Assembly (NCBI RefSeq): GCF_947501665.1
Contig: NZ_CANMWS010000019.1
Coordinates: 1-64,000, forward strand
DNA from: an uncultured Shewanella sp.
GTDB taxonomy: Bacteria > Pseudomonadota > Gammaproteobacteria > Enterobacterales > Shewanellaceae
Reading direction: 5' to 3'
Length of the DNA stretch: 64,000 bases
Shown: positions 18,419 to 27,893 of the stretch, one piece after another
How the letters are laid out: the number at the start of each line of letters is the position of its first letter
Numbering within the stretch: position 1 is the stretch's first letter
Notes under the pieces: generated by a model
What the model saw: the letters and a program-made list of their open reading frames with translations, nothing else
Databases searched by the model: none
What the model was told of the DNA's origin: nothing
Position numbers and translations under genes: made by a program

Positions 18419-19324
18419 ATGAAACATTTATTATCGATTAAAGAATTAAGTCAGCAACAACTCTTGGATTTGCTGACGTTAGCGAAAAACATTAAAGCGA
18501 ATCCAGCTCAATATAATAAGGCGCTTGAAGGAAAAAGCGTGGTGATGTTATTTGAAAAGCCATCACTGAGAACGCGTGTAAGTTTTGATATCGGGATTAA
18601 TAAATTAGGGGGGCACTGCCTCTATCTTGATCAGCAAAATGGTGCATTAGGTAAGCGGGAGCCTGTTTCTGATTTTGCCGGCAATATTTCATGCTGGGCT
18701 GATGCCATTGTGGCCAGAACATTTTTACATTCGACCATTGAATGTTTAGCCGAACATGGCAGTGTGCCTGTGATTAATGCATTATCGGATCTTTATCATC
18801 CTTGTCAGGGATTGGCTGATTTTCTCACTCTTTCAGAAAAATTTGATGATATCAGTCAAGTGAGGTTGGCTTATGTTGGTGATGGAAACAATGTTACTCA
18901 CTCTTTGATGTATGGCGCGGCTATTTTAGGGGCTCATTTGACCGTGCTGTGTCCACCAGGGCAATTTCCTGATGGGCAAGTGGTGTGTGAAGCACAAGCA
19001 CTTGCAAAGGAACATGGCGGAACATTAACCATCACATCTAACCTTGATGATATCAACAATCACGATGCCATTTATACTGATACTTGGATTTCGATGGGTG
19101 ATAACGTTGACTTGAGTGATATTGAGGCTAAATTTAAGCCCTATCAAGTCAATCAAGCCATGATGGAAAAAGCGGGGGCACAATATTTTATGCATTGTTT
19201 GCCTGCTTATCGTGGCGTCGAAGCCAGCGCAGACGTTGTGGATGGTGAAGGTTCATTGATTTTGCAGCAAGCTGAAAATCGCATGCACGCTCAAAATGCC
19301 GTATTAGTGACTTTACTGGCTTAA
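18419..19324 (+). CDS. argF: Ornithine carbamoyltransferase
   Basis: 301 aa, converting ornithine and carbamoyl phosphate to citrulline. Start at ATG 18419 (MKHLLSIKELSQ), 31 nt after the argB stop, with GGGTAAGAG just upstream; the longer frame to 18356 overlaps argB and is rejected. Carbamoyl-phosphate site FEKPSLRTRVSFD, the HPCQGLADF motif, and the ornithine/proton-relay loop HCLPAYRGVE are all present. Presence of argF inside argCBFGH fits the Shewanella/Vibrio operon rather than the E. coli arrangement. Confidence 0.96.
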   Translation: MKHLLSIKELSQQQLLDLLTLAKNIKANPAQYNKALEGKSVVMLFEKPSLRTRVSFDIGINKLGGHCLYLDQQNGALGKREPVSDFAGNISCWADAIVARTFLHSTIECLAEHGSVPVINALSDLYHPCQGLADFLTLSEKFDDISQVRLAYVGDGNNVTHSLMYGAAILGAHLTVLCPPGQFPDGQVVCEAQALAKEHGGTLTITSNLDDINNHDAIYTDTWISMGDNVDLSDIEAKFKPYQVNQAMMEKAGAQYFMHCLPAYRGVEASADVVDGEGSLILQQAENRMHAQNAVLVTLLA

Positions 19325-19365
19325 AGAATAACTAGTTGAATAATTAATAGAATTTAGGAAAGAAC

Positions 19366-20589
19366 ATGTCTACTGAAAAGCAATCTCCTAGCGTTAAAAA
19401 AGTCGTATTAGCGTATTCTGGTGGTTTGGATACTTCTGCCATCGTGCCTTGGTTAAAAGAAACTTATGATAATTGTGAGATTGTCGCGTTTTGTGCCGAT
19501 GTGGGGCAAGGCGAAGAAGAGCTTGAAGGCTTAACAGAAAAAGCCTTAGCTTCTGGTGCGTCAGAATGTCATATCGTTGACTTAAAAGAAGAGCTGGTTG
19601 CAGATTATATTTATCCTACTATCGCGACAGGGGCGATTTATGAAGGCACTTATTTATTAGGAACCTCCATGGCCAGACCTATTATTGCCAAGGCGCAAGT
19701 GGAAGTGGCACGTAAAGTGGGCGCTGATGCTGTGTGTCATGGTTGTACGGGTAAAGGTAATGATCAGGTGCGTTTTGAAGGCTGCTTTGCTGCACTGGCG
19801 CCAGATCTAAAAGTGATTGCACCTTGGCGTGAGTGGTCAATGGTGAGCCGTGAAGACTTATTGGACTACCTCGCTGAGCGTAATATTGCCACGACGGCAT
19901 CGGCCACTAAAATTTATAGCCGTGATGCGAATGCTTGGCACATTTCTCATGAAGGTGGTGAGCTGGAAGATCCATGGAATGAGCCGACTAAAGGCGTTTG
20001 GACCATGACGGTGGCCCCTGAAGATGCGCCTAATGAGCCTGAGTATGTGTCATTAAAGATAGAAAAAGGCCGTATTACAACGGTGAATGATCAAGCCCTT
20101 AGCCCCTACGCTGCATTGGTTAAATTAAATGAAATTGCGGGTGCACATGGTGTGGGTCGTATCGATATTACTGAAAACAGATTAGTGGGCATGAAATCAC
20201 GTGGCTGTTATGAAACGCCTGGTGGTACAGTGATGTTTGCAGGATTAAGAGCCATTGAAGAATTAGTATTGGATAAAACCAGTCGTGAATGGCGTGAGCA
20301 AGTGGGCGCACAAATGGCGCACCTTGTTTATGATGGTCGCTGGTTTACGCCTTTATGTGAGTCTTTATTAGCCGCTTCTGAGTCGCTTGCACAATTAGTT
20401 AACGGTGAAGTGGTGATTAAACTGTATAAAGGCCAAGCTCAAGCTGTTAAAAAGCGCTCTCCTAATAGTCTTTATTCTGAAGAGTTTGCCACCTTTGGTG
20501 AAGATGATGTGTACGATCAAAAAGATGCAGAAGGCTTTATTCGTTTGTATTCTTTATCAAGTCGGATCAGAGCATTACAAACTAAATAA
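19366..20589 (+). CDS. argG: Argininosuccinate synthase
   Basis: 407 aa, ligating citrulline and aspartate with ATP. The N-type ATP pyrophosphatase P-loop is AYSGGLDTSAIVPWL near residue 16; the GCTGKGNDQVRFE and SHEGGELEDPW motifs follow. Start ATG 19366 has AGGAAAGAAC upstream. 41 nt after argF. Aspartate supply links it to the nearby ppc. No irregularity. Confidence 0.97.
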   Translation: MSTEKQSPSVKKVVLAYSGGLDTSAIVPWLKETYDNCEIVAFCADVGQGEEELEGLTEKALASGASECHIVDLKEELVADYIYPTIATGAIYEGTYLLGTSMARPIIAKAQVEVARKVGADAVCHGCTGKGNDQVRFEGCFAALAPDLKVIAPWREWSMVSREDLLDYLAERNIATTASATKIYSRDANAWHISHEGGELEDPWNEPTKGVWTMTVAPEDAPNEPEYVSLKIEKGRITTVNDQALSPYAALVKLNEIAGAHGVGRIDITENRLVGMKSRGCYETPGGTVMFAGLRAIEELVLDKTSREWREQVGAQMAHLVYDGRWFTPLCESLLAASESLAQLVNGEVVIKLYKGQAQAVKKRSPNSLYSEEFATFGEDDVYDQKDAEGFIRLYSLSSRIRALQTK

Positions 20590-20693
20590 AGCGTAAGTAT
20601 GCTTGTGTCTATTATGGCTCAAGCTTACTGATTTATTAAATAAATCACTGTATCAATGGCAGTGAGCGTAACAGATTAATAGAGGGCGTTGTC

Positions 20694-22055
20694 ATGGCAT
20701 TATGGGGTGGAAGGTTTAGTCAAGAAAGTAGTGCATTATTCAAACTGTTTAATGACTCACTACCCGTCGATTATCGATTAATTGAACAAGATATTGTCGG
20801 CTCGATTGCCTGGGCGCGTGCCATTCATCAGGTGGGGGTGATCACCTCGCAAGAATGTGAGCAGTTACAAGGTGCGCTAAATGAACTGCTTGAAGAAGTC
20901 GCTGATAAGCCTGAGTTGATTTTACAATCCGACGCTGAAGATATTCATAGCTTTGTTGAGCAAGCGTTAATTGAGAAGGTGGGTGATTTAGGTAAAAAGC
21001 TACACACTGGTCGTTCGCGTAATGATCAGGTGGCCACGGATCTCAAACTTTGGTGTAAAAAAGAAGGTCAGCAATTGCTGGTCTTGTTGGCTCAACTGCG
21101 CAGTGAATTAATTTCGCTTGCTAAGCGTGAATTAGATGCTGTGATGCCTGGATATACCCATTTACAACGCGCACAACCTGTGACCTTTGGCCATTGGTGC
21201 TTAGCTTATGTGGAAATGTTTGAACGGGATATTAGCCGTTTAGAAGATGCACTTAAACGTGCCGATACTTGTCCTTTAGGATCCGGCGCATTAGCGGGGA
21301 CGGCTTATCCTATGGATAGAGTTAAGCTGGCAAAATCGCTTGGATTCGCATCACCAACGCTCAATAGTTTAGATACGGTTTCTGACAGGGATCACGTGGT
21401 TGAGATCTGTAGTGATGCCAGTATTAGTATGATGCACTTAAGCCGTATGGCGGAAGATTTGATTTTCTTTAATAGTGGTGAAGCAAACTTCATTGAATTA
21501 GACGATCAAGTGACTTCTGGCTCTTCTTTAATGCCACAAAAGAAAAACCCAGATGCACTTGAGCTTATTCGTGGTAAAACAGGCCGTGTTTATGGCAGTT
21601 TAATGGGCATTTTGACCACAATGAAAGCTCTGCCATTAGCTTATAATAAAGACATGCAAGAAGACAAAGAAGGCCTGTTTGATGTGATGGACTCTTGGTC
21701 TATTTGCCTTGAAATGGCGGCATTAGTGCTTAATGGTTTAACGGTTAATCGTGACAGAGCCCTTCAAGCTGCGCAGCAAGGTTATGCAAACTCGACTGAG
21801 CTGGCGGATTATCTGGTGGCTAAGGGAATGCCTTTTAGAGAGGCGCATCATGTGGTCGGTGAGGTGGTGGTGGCCGCAATTGCGAAACAGCAACCACTTG
21901 AAAACTTTCCATTAGCCGAGTTACAAGATTTTGCTGACATTATTGCTGATGATGTTTATGGCTGTTTAACGATAGCGTCTTGTTTAGCCAAACGTGAAGC
22001 CTTAGGTGGCACATCAATTGAACAAGTGACTCAAGCAATTGCCAGTAAAAAATAA
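20694..22055 (+). CDS. argH: Argininosuccinate lyase
   Basis: 453 aa, fumarase/aspartase superfamily, releasing arginine and fumarate. Begins MALWGGRFSQESSALFK and contains HTGRSRNDQVATDL, GYTHLQRAQPVTFGHW and the signature GSSLMPQKKNPDALELIRGKTGRV with the catalytic serine. This is the standalone enzyme, not the ArgH-ArgA fusion seen in some marine gammaproteobacteria (no acetyltransferase domain follows). It is 104 nt after argG, the widest gap in the operon, and is followed by a strong terminator. Confidence 0.96.
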   Translation: MALWGGRFSQESSALFKLFNDSLPVDYRLIEQDIVGSIAWARAIHQVGVITSQECEQLQGALNELLEEVADKPELILQSDAEDIHSFVEQALIEKVGDLGKKLHTGRSRNDQVATDLKLWCKKEGQQLLVLLAQLRSELISLAKRELDAVMPGYTHLQRAQPVTFGHWCLAYVEMFERDISRLEDALKRADTCPLGSGALAGTAYPMDRVKLAKSLGFASPTLNSLDTVSDRDHVVEICSDASISMMHLSRMAEDLIFFNSGEANFIELDDQVTSGSSLMPQKKNPDALELIRGKTGRVYGSLMGILTTMKALPLAYNKDMQEDKEGLFDVMDSWSICLEMAALVLNGLTVNRDRALQAAQQGYANSTELADYLVAKGMPFREAHHVVGEVVVAAIAKQQPLENFPLAELQDFADIIADDVYGCLTIASCLAKREALGGTSIEQVTQAIASKK

Positions 22056-22076
22056 AACCTGATTTTATTTTTTATT

Positions 22077-22113
22077 AAAAGGCGCAGCTTTTAAAAAAGC
22101 GGCGCCTTTTTTG
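22077..22113 (+). terminator. Rho-independent terminator of argCBFGH
   Basis: AAAAGGCGC ... GCGCCTTTTTT hairpin starting about 20 nt after argH, with an inner AGCTTTT/AAAAAAGC pairing and a clear T-tract on the plus strand. Confidence 0.88.
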
Positions 22114-22293
22114 TTTTTGTTCGTCATTATGGTTTGTTGATTTGAATATCGATATTTGATTTTTGAACTATATTTGATATTGGCTTTTAATAAAGCATGG
22201 AAGGGACATTTTTATAATGTTTCTTAAGTTGTTAATTTCATATGTATTTGTTCTATTTATTAAATACGTTGATGTTGGAATTATAAGGATATA

Positions 22294-23397
22294 ATGATGT
22301 ACAGTATTAAAGCTTCCTCGATAGCGATAGTGCTTGTTTTATCTTTTTTACCTATGCAAGTACTGAGTCAAATCACATTGGCTGTTCCTGATAATAATTT
22401 AACGCCTAATCCCCAAGGGGATATTACAGATTCAACTCTTATTAACCGTAATCCCGATTGTGCTGCTTATGTGGGCAATTATTGGGCAAGGATCCATGAT
22501 GTTCAGCAGAATGAAATTTATGACAGTTATTTAACCATTACTGCGGATAATAATACGTGTACATTTACCAGCAATAATATTCCACATCATGATGTGGGAG
22601 CCAATACAACAACGGGAACGGATTTTTCCTCTCAGGTTGCCCCTAATGTGCTTGATTATGTGCTAACGGTGCCTCGACATCCTAATAGAGGAAATAGAGC
22701 AACTTATGTTCGTAAGCAAGGTGGGCGGATCACATTAAATGGGATCATGCTTAATGGAGTCGATTTAGATATGGACTCGGCTTTTTGTTATAATATTGAG
22801 TTTACTACTCCGCTTCAAATAGGCTTAGGCACACGGGATCAATGTGGATTATTTGCTGACTGGTACGCTATTCCGGCTGCGAATCCTGATTATGTGGTAT
22901 TGGATGAATATACAGGCCATTCATTTGCCGGACGATATCATTATCACTCTGATAATCATGGACTGTCGAATGTAGAAGTGGATGATATTTTAGATCCAAA
23001 TGTACAAAGTATTGATGCGAGTGGTTCTCCCGTTATTGGTTTTGCACCAGATGGCTTTCCTATATATGGGCATTACTTTTATGACGTGGAAGCTGGAGTC
23101 ACCAGAAAAGCAAAATCAAGCTGGATAACTTATACCACAGAGCGAGAAGCCCTTTTTGGATCGAATGATCCTTTTCCACCTATTTCAACACATGTGAGAG
23201 GCATTTTTGTTGAAGATTGGTATTTTCAAGCAGGCTATGGTGATTTAGATGAATGCAATGGGATGACCGACGCTTACGGGAATTATGGTTATTATTACAC
23301 TGAAGATTATCCTTATGGCCCTTTATGCAGTTTCGGAGCGCCAGATGCTTCTTTTAATATGCCCAATACCGCTTATGATGATGGAGGCGTTAATTAA
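22294..23397 (+). CDS. Exported YHYH-domain protein
   Basis: 367 aa with a signal peptide (hydrophobic 8-25, cleavage near VLSQ), so periplasmic or secreted. The name-giving motif YHYH is at 215-218 in HSFAGRYHYHSDNHG, followed by GFAPDGFPIYGHYFYD and a C-terminal YGNYGYYYTEDYPYGPLCSFG segment; these fit the YHYH protein domain, whose function is not established. His-rich motifs suggest metal binding (inference). Several cysteines could form disulfides. AAGGA precedes two adjacent ATGs (22294, 22297); the second has better spacing. Neighbours downstream on the same strand are a FadL-type porin, a DUF4345 protein and a sulfatase. Confidence 0.88.
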   Translation: MMYSIKASSIAIVLVLSFLPMQVLSQITLAVPDNNLTPNPQGDITDSTLINRNPDCAAYVGNYWARIHDVQQNEIYDSYLTITADNNTCTFTSNNIPHHDVGANTTTGTDFSSQVAPNVLDYVLTVPRHPNRGNRATYVRKQGGRITLNGIMLNGVDLDMDSAFCYNIEFTTPLQIGLGTRDQCGLFADWYAIPAANPDYVVLDEYTGHSFAGRYHYHSDNHGLSNVEVDDILDPNVQSIDASGSPVIGFAPDGFPIYGHYFYDVEAGVTRKAKSSWITYTTEREALFGSNDPFPPISTHVRGIFVEDWYFQAGYGDLDECNGMTDAYGNYGYYYTEDYPYGPLCSFGAPDASFNMPNTAYDDGGVN

Positions 23398-23577
23398 TTT
23401 TTCTAACGCTCACTTTTAAATTGGATAAATAAATATGCCGTTAAAATAAGTGTAATTGATTTTGATTTAGCTTCAGATTGTTTATTTCAAATTGACCGAC
23501 GAGATGATTGGAGTTGCTAATTTGTCTATTAACAACTAAATAACATAGGGGGTAATAAAAATAACGTTAGGGAAGAA

Positions 23578-24681
23578 ATGAATAAGTTTATAGCATGGGT
23601 TGGAATGTGCAGCTTAAGCGTTACGGCTGTTGTGCAGGCGGCAGGATTGGCACTTTCACAAATAGGGACGGCAGACAGTGTTGGTAGTGCAGGGGTTGAA
23701 GGTGTGACCAATAACCAAGATTCGGCCGCTGTGATCACTAATTCCGCAGGGATCACAGGTGTTAAGGGGTTGGTTTATCAAGTAGGCCTTGAATATCTTG
23801 ATATTAATCAAAAATACGAAGAACAAAATTCTGGACTCAGTTTAAGTGCATCGTCAGAGATGTTGATTCCTCATTTATCAATGGCAAGTCAAATTGACGA
23901 GCGTTGGTATTATGGATTTGCTTTATATGCACCCGGTGGATTGGCTTTATCTTATTCTGATGGGCTGATTGGTGCTGGAGTGATCGATAGCTCTGAAATT
24001 ACAGTGGTTAATTTGGATGGGGCTATTGCGTATAAAGTCAGTGAAGATTTCTCATTTGGGATCACAGGTATAGCACAGTATGCCAAAATGAAATTTACAT
24101 TGTCTGCAGGGGATGAATCTTCAGATCATGATACTAATGTGAGTTTTGCTTTAGGTGCGCAATATCAAGTATTAGATAATGTACTAATGGGGCTTACCTA
24201 TAATGCAAGTGTTCACCATGACTTATCAAAATTACCGGATAGCGTTCTTGAACATGATTTAGTGTGGCCAGCGATGACAGCTTTGGGTGTGGATTACCAA
24301 GTAAATCGAGCATTAACGCTTAATGCAAGTTTGAATTGGGAGCAATGGAGCGAATTTGGCGATAGTTTCGATAGAAATTATGACGACACCTTAGGGGGAG
24401 GCGTGTCGGCGAGTTATCAATTTACGGGTTGGCGGCTTTTTGGCGGGGTGCATTATGATCAAAGCCCCATTGATGGTGCGGAAAATCGAACCATTGATAT
24501 GCCCCTTGATGAAACCTTAAGAATTGGTCTCGGAGCTGAATGGAAATTAGAAAGTGATAAATTAATCGGTGTGGCTTATCAATATATGGATTTAGGTCAT
24601 GGTGATACTGATTGGTTAACGCAGCAATATCGTTTTTCAACCAATAATATTCATTATTTGACTGTTTCTTTTAAAGGCTAG
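23578..24681 (+). CDS. FadL/OmpP1-family outer-membrane transport protein
   Basis: 367 aa, shorter than E. coli FadL. Signal peptide MNKFIAWVGMCSLSVTAVVQA, then AGLALSQIGTADSVGSAGVEGVTNNQDSAAVITNSAGIT, the conserved FadL N-terminal plug/hatch pattern in which a bacterial OmpP1 member lists paired Asn-Pro/Ala repeats. Alternating hydrophobic strands to the C-terminus (IHYLTVSFKG, terminal aromatic-x pattern) indicate a beta-barrel. FadL-family channels admit hydrophobic molecules (long-chain fatty acids, aromatics, alkanes). Next to a sulfatase, the substrate may be a hydrophobic sulfate ester (inference). Confidence 0.9.
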   Translation: MNKFIAWVGMCSLSVTAVVQAAGLALSQIGTADSVGSAGVEGVTNNQDSAAVITNSAGITGVKGLVYQVGLEYLDINQKYEEQNSGLSLSASSEMLIPHLSMASQIDERWYYGFALYAPGGLALSYSDGLIGAGVIDSSEITVVNLDGAIAYKVSEDFSFGITGIAQYAKMKFTLSAGDESSDHDTNVSFALGAQYQVLDNVLMGLTYNASVHHDLSKLPDSVLEHDLVWPAMTALGVDYQVNRALTLNASLNWEQWSEFGDSFDRNYDDTLGGGVSASYQFTGWRLFGGVHYDQSPIDGAENRTIDMPLDETLRIGLGAEWKLESDKLIGVAYQYMDLGHGDTDWLTQQYRFSTNNIHYLTVSFKG

Positions 24682-24715
24682 ATTTATTTAAAATAATTTA
24701 ATTGGGAGCGAATCG

Positions 24716-25171
24716 ATGTTCCAGGCGAAAGTGTTTTTAATTATCTCAGTGATTGGTTTATTTCCTATTGCATTATCTTATGGTGTTGCACCACAAACCA
24801 GTATTCCTTGGTTATATGGTTTTCCTGTGGATACTATCAATAGTATTCATATTTTTCGTGCTGTTATGGGTTTGTATTTAGCCTTAATTATTTTCTGGAT
24901 CTTAGGCGCTTCCAATAAAGGCTTAACGTCACCTGCATTATATAGTCTTATTGTGTTTATGTGGGGGTTAGCTGTAGGAAGAGCATTGAGCTTGATTCTA
25001 GATGGTATGGCACATTGGCTATTAATCACGTATATGGGCTTAGAAGTCTTATTTGCTTTAGTGGGTATGATGGTGTTGAAAAAGTTTAAACAAGAACAGG
25101 CCGAAAAGGCCAAAAAACCGATGGATGACAATGATGAGCGCAATGATGACCGTAATGATATAACGATCTAA
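24716..25171 (+). CDS. DUF4345 family small membrane protein
   Basis: 151 aa with four hydrophobic segments (about 5-24, 42-63, 75-95 and 98-120) and a charged cytoplasm-type tail rich in K, D, E and R (NDERNDDRNDITI). The IHIFRAVMGLYLALIIFWILG and GRALSLILDG segments match the DUF4345 family. Function unknown. It sits 34 nt after the FadL-type gene and 15 nt before the sulfatase, so the three are very likely one operon. Confidence 0.82.
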   Translation: MFQAKVFLIISVIGLFPIALSYGVAPQTSIPWLYGFPVDTINSIHIFRAVMGLYLALIIFWILGASNKGLTSPALYSLIVFMWGLAVGRALSLILDGMAHWLLITYMGLEVLFALVGMMVLKKFKQEQAEKAKKPMDDNDERNDDRNDITI

Positions 25172-25186
25172 AAGGAAGCGATTCAA

Positions 25187-26704
25187 ATGAGAGTAATCAC
25201 TTGTTTATTTATGGCTCTGTTACTACAGAGCTTATTTGTCTCTGTGGCTTTTTCTAGTACTGATAAACCTAATATTTTGGTTATTTTTACTGATGATGTC
25301 GGGGTTTCCAATATCAGTAGCTATAACAATGGGCTAATGGGAGTCAGTACGCCAAATATTGACAGTATTGCAAAAAAAGGCATGTTGTTTACGGATTATT
25401 ATGCCGAGCCTAGTTGTACAGCAGGACGCTCAGCTTTTTTAACGGGGCAATATCCTGTGAGAACGGGATTACATTCTGTGGGGTTACCAGGGGATCCTGT
25501 TGGGCTGACGCCCAATACACCGACACTTGCAGAGTTATTAAAAACACAAGGTTATGTGACTGGGCAATTTGGTAAAAATCACTTAGGCGATCGTGATGAA
25601 TTTTTACCAACGATGCATGGGTTTGATGAGTACTGGGGCTGGCTTTATCATTTGAATGCCATGGAGTATACCGAAGATCCTGATTGGCCAAAGGGTGAAG
25701 CCATTAAAAAGTTTGCACCGAGAAACTTAGTGCATTCTTGGTCTACGGGTAAGGGAAAGCAAAAGATCACCGATGACGGTCCGCTCACGACAGAAAGGAT
25801 GAAAACCTTAGATGATGAAGTGAATAAACACACGCTGAATTTTATTGAAAAAGCGGTTAAAGAAAATAATCCCTTTTTTACTTGGTATTGTCCTTCAAGA
25901 GGCCATGTATGGACTCATTTATCGCCAAAATATGAAGCCATGTTAGGTAAAAATGGTTGGGGGTTGCAAGAAGTCGTGATGAAAGAGTTGGATGACCATA
26001 TTGGAGAAGTACTGAAAAAGCTTGACGATTTAGGTGTCTCGGACAATACCATAGTGGTATTTACCGCCGATAATGGGCCAGAAATAATGACTTGGCCCGA
26101 TGGTGGCATGACACCCTTTAAAGGAGAAAAAGGCACGACTTGGGAAGGCGGGGTGAGGGCACCTATGCTGATTCAGTGGCCTAAAGCTATTCCAGCGGGA
26201 AAGGTGAATAATAATATATTTAGTGGTATGGACTTTTTACCTACCTTGATGGCTGCAGCGGGTGGCCCTGAGGATTTAGCGAAAAAAATGCTAACGGGTT
26301 ATAAGGGCTTTAAAGCGCATTTAGACGGCTATAATCAAATGGGAACGTTAACAGATAAGGGGGAAGCTAAGCGTTCTGAAATAATTTATTATGAACGAGA
26401 TCAGTTACAAGCGGTTCGTTATAACGATTGGAAAGCACATTTTGTTATTCAACCTCACGGTTGGGGGGGAGCGAAAGAAGTATTAAATGCCCCTTTATTA
26501 TTTAACTTACGGCGGGATCCTTTTGAGCGAGCAGCGGATGAGTCTGGTATGTATATTAATTGGATGGGCAAGAAAATGTGGGCATTTGGTCCTGCTCAAG
26601 CTGTCGTCAGAGAGCACTTATCCACGTTTAAAGATTGGCCTGCCGTTTCTTCTGCAGCGAGTTCAGCAGACGATCCCAGTGGTGCGGATGGGATCGGTCG
26701 ATAA
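25187..26704 (+). CDS. Secreted arylsulfatase-family sulfatase (type I, FGly)
   Basis: 505 aa with a signal peptide ending near AFSS (about residue 24). Type I sulfatase fold: metal-binding aspartates in NILVIFTDDVG (36-37), the formylglycine motif CTAGR (Cys77, Arg81), KNHLGD and a second metal cluster FTADNGPE. Cys77 would have to be oxidised to formylglycine by an FGE or anaerobic maturase encoded outside this window. It would hydrolyse a sulfate ester in the periplasm; the substrate is unknown. Last gene of the YHYH-FadL-DUF4345 set; RBS AAAGGAAG precedes the start. Confidence 0.93.
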   Translation: MRVITCLFMALLLQSLFVSVAFSSTDKPNILVIFTDDVGVSNISSYNNGLMGVSTPNIDSIAKKGMLFTDYYAEPSCTAGRSAFLTGQYPVRTGLHSVGLPGDPVGLTPNTPTLAELLKTQGYVTGQFGKNHLGDRDEFLPTMHGFDEYWGWLYHLNAMEYTEDPDWPKGEAIKKFAPRNLVHSWSTGKGKQKITDDGPLTTERMKTLDDEVNKHTLNFIEKAVKENNPFFTWYCPSRGHVWTHLSPKYEAMLGKNGWGLQEVVMKELDDHIGEVLKKLDDLGVSDNTIVVFTADNGPEIMTWPDGGMTPFKGEKGTTWEGGVRAPMLIQWPKAIPAGKVNNNIFSGMDFLPTLMAAAGGPEDLAKKMLTGYKGFKAHLDGYNQMGTLTDKGEAKRSEIIYYERDQLQAVRYNDWKAHFVIQPHGWGGAKEVLNAPLLFNLRRDPFERAADESGMYINWMGKKMWAFGPAQAVVREHLSTFKDWPAVSSAASSADDPSGADGIGR

Positions 26705-26720
26705 TAATTAGCAAAATAAA

Positions 26721-26743
26721 TGGCTTACGTTTTTTGTAAGCCA
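26721..26743. terminator. Hairpin between sulfatase and convergent gene
   Basis: Perfect 8-bp inverted repeat TGGCTTAC / GTAAGCCA with a 7-nt T-rich loop. On the minus strand it is followed by TTTATTTT, so it is the better terminator for the convergent gene ending at 26810; it may work both ways. Confidence 0.65.
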
Positions 26744-26809
26744 CTGACTTATTCATATTATCACTCGCAATAGTGTCGATGCTATGGCGGGGATATTGCA
26801 GATACCTAT

Positions 26810-27316
26810 CTATTGCTTTCTGACTAATTCAAAGCGCATAGCCACTTCTTTTGGGCCTATCACATTGTAACCAATCCCACTCATTTTATTAGGGGTATCC
26901 AATTGAAAGTCAAAAATAAGTTGGGCATGGGTTTCCGAAGTTTCAGACAGAATAATATGCTTGTTGTTAATCCCCCCTAATAAAATATCTGTACCGTCCA
27001 TTAACTTTTGTTTTTTTGCATCATAAGAAGTCCATCTACTTTTACCGGTAATAATGCCATCTGAACGTTGGATTAACTCCCATTCTACTGTCATGTATCG
27101 CTCATGAAAGGGTAATTTTTCGCGGATATTAGGTGCTGCAAAGGGTTGGTTTTCACTTCTATCAACGAGATAACTGAATTTTTTGTTTGTGTACCACGTA
27201 CCTGTAATATTGGTTGTATCGGTATTTCTTTGTGTGGCTTGAGCGAGTGGTGGAATGAGTAATGTGAGTAGAATGACAAAAATAAAAGGGAATTTAAGTA
27301 AATTACTTTCTTTCAT
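26810..27316 (-). CDS. Small exported protein of unknown function (paralogue A)
   Basis: 168 aa, signal peptide about 1-28 (cleavage after AQA). The mature protein starts NTDTTNITGTWYTNKKFSYLVDRSENQPFAAPNIREKL and is rich in beta-strand-like stretches ending in GIGYNVIGPKEVAMRFELVRKQ. I recognise no family; a ligand-binding barrel would fit the NITGTWY opening, but that is only suggestive. It is clearly homologous to the next gene (27399-27893), with ITGTW at the same place, PFxAP, IITGxxxWxSYD, LLGG/FIGA, HIILxE and IGYNxxGPK in register. Convergent with the sulfatase. Confidence 0.8.
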   Translation of the reverse strand: MKESNLLKFPFIFVILLTLLIPPLAQATQRNTDTTNITGTWYTNKKFSYLVDRSENQPFAAPNIREKLPFHERYMTVEWELIQRSDGIITGKSRWTSYDAKKQKLMDGTDILLGGINNKHIILSETSETHAQLIFDFQLDTPNKMSGIGYNVIGPKEVAMRFELVRKQ

Positions 27317-27398
27317 GTGCTGTCCATGACGTGTTAAAAAGTATTTTAATTATAGACGGTTGAAATTAAATCACATCATATTGAAATTGTTATTGGAC

Positions 27399-27893
27399 CT
27401 ATGGATTATTTTTATGGGGAGTGTCTCTAATGAGTGTAAAAGGAAAAGCGATCATTTTGGGACCCGTAAAATTGTATGCGATGCCTATTAATTGATTTTC
27501 TTGTAAGTTCATATCAAAAGTGACATGAGCACTGTTGTCAGCAAACTCTGTGAGTATGATATGTCCTTGTTGATAAGCTCCTATGAAAGATTCGCTTCCC
27601 TCTATGACTTTTTGATTGTTTTCATCATAACTTATCCACTGGTTTGTTCCAGTGATCAGACCGTCTTTATCTTGTTTGAGTTGCCATTTTAAAGTGAGCA
27701 ATCGCTTTAATAGCTTATGTTTGTCATGTGTTACTGGTGCGCCAAAGGGATGCTCTTTAGTATGTTCAACTAAGTATGGAATAGCCGTTTTAGTTACCCA
27801 AATACCAGTGATATTATTGTCTATAGCTTGGCTTAATGGTGTGTATAAATAGACACAAAATGAGAAAACAAGAGCCAATATTTTAGATAACAT
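27399..27893 (-). CDS. Small exported protein of unknown function (paralogue B)
   Basis: 164 aa, signal peptide about 1-23 (MLSKILALVFSFCVYLYTPLSQA). The mature part begins NNITGIWVTKTAIPYLVEHTKEHPFGAPV and matches paralogue A across its whole length, ending IGIAYNFTGPKMIAFPFTLIR. The two genes are 82 nt apart on the same strand and are probably a tandem duplication. No domain is recognised, so no function is proposed. The single-stem periplasmic location and adjacency to the sulfatase cluster suggest a role in that system (inference). Confidence 0.8.
   Translation of the reverse strand: MLSKILALVFSFCVYLYTPLSQAIDNNITGIWVTKTAIPYLVEHTKEHPFGAPVTHDKHKLLKRLLTLKWQLKQDKDGLITGTNQWISYDENNQKVIEGSESFIGAYQQGHIILTEFADNSAHVTFDMNLQENQLIGIAYNFTGPKMIAFPFTLIRDTPHKNNP

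Noticed and set aside
22297..26704. Reading the FadL-type channel as a fatty-acid importer for beta-oxidation
   Set aside because: No fad genes are nearby; the sulfatase context points elsewhere, though a fatty-acid role cannot be excluded.
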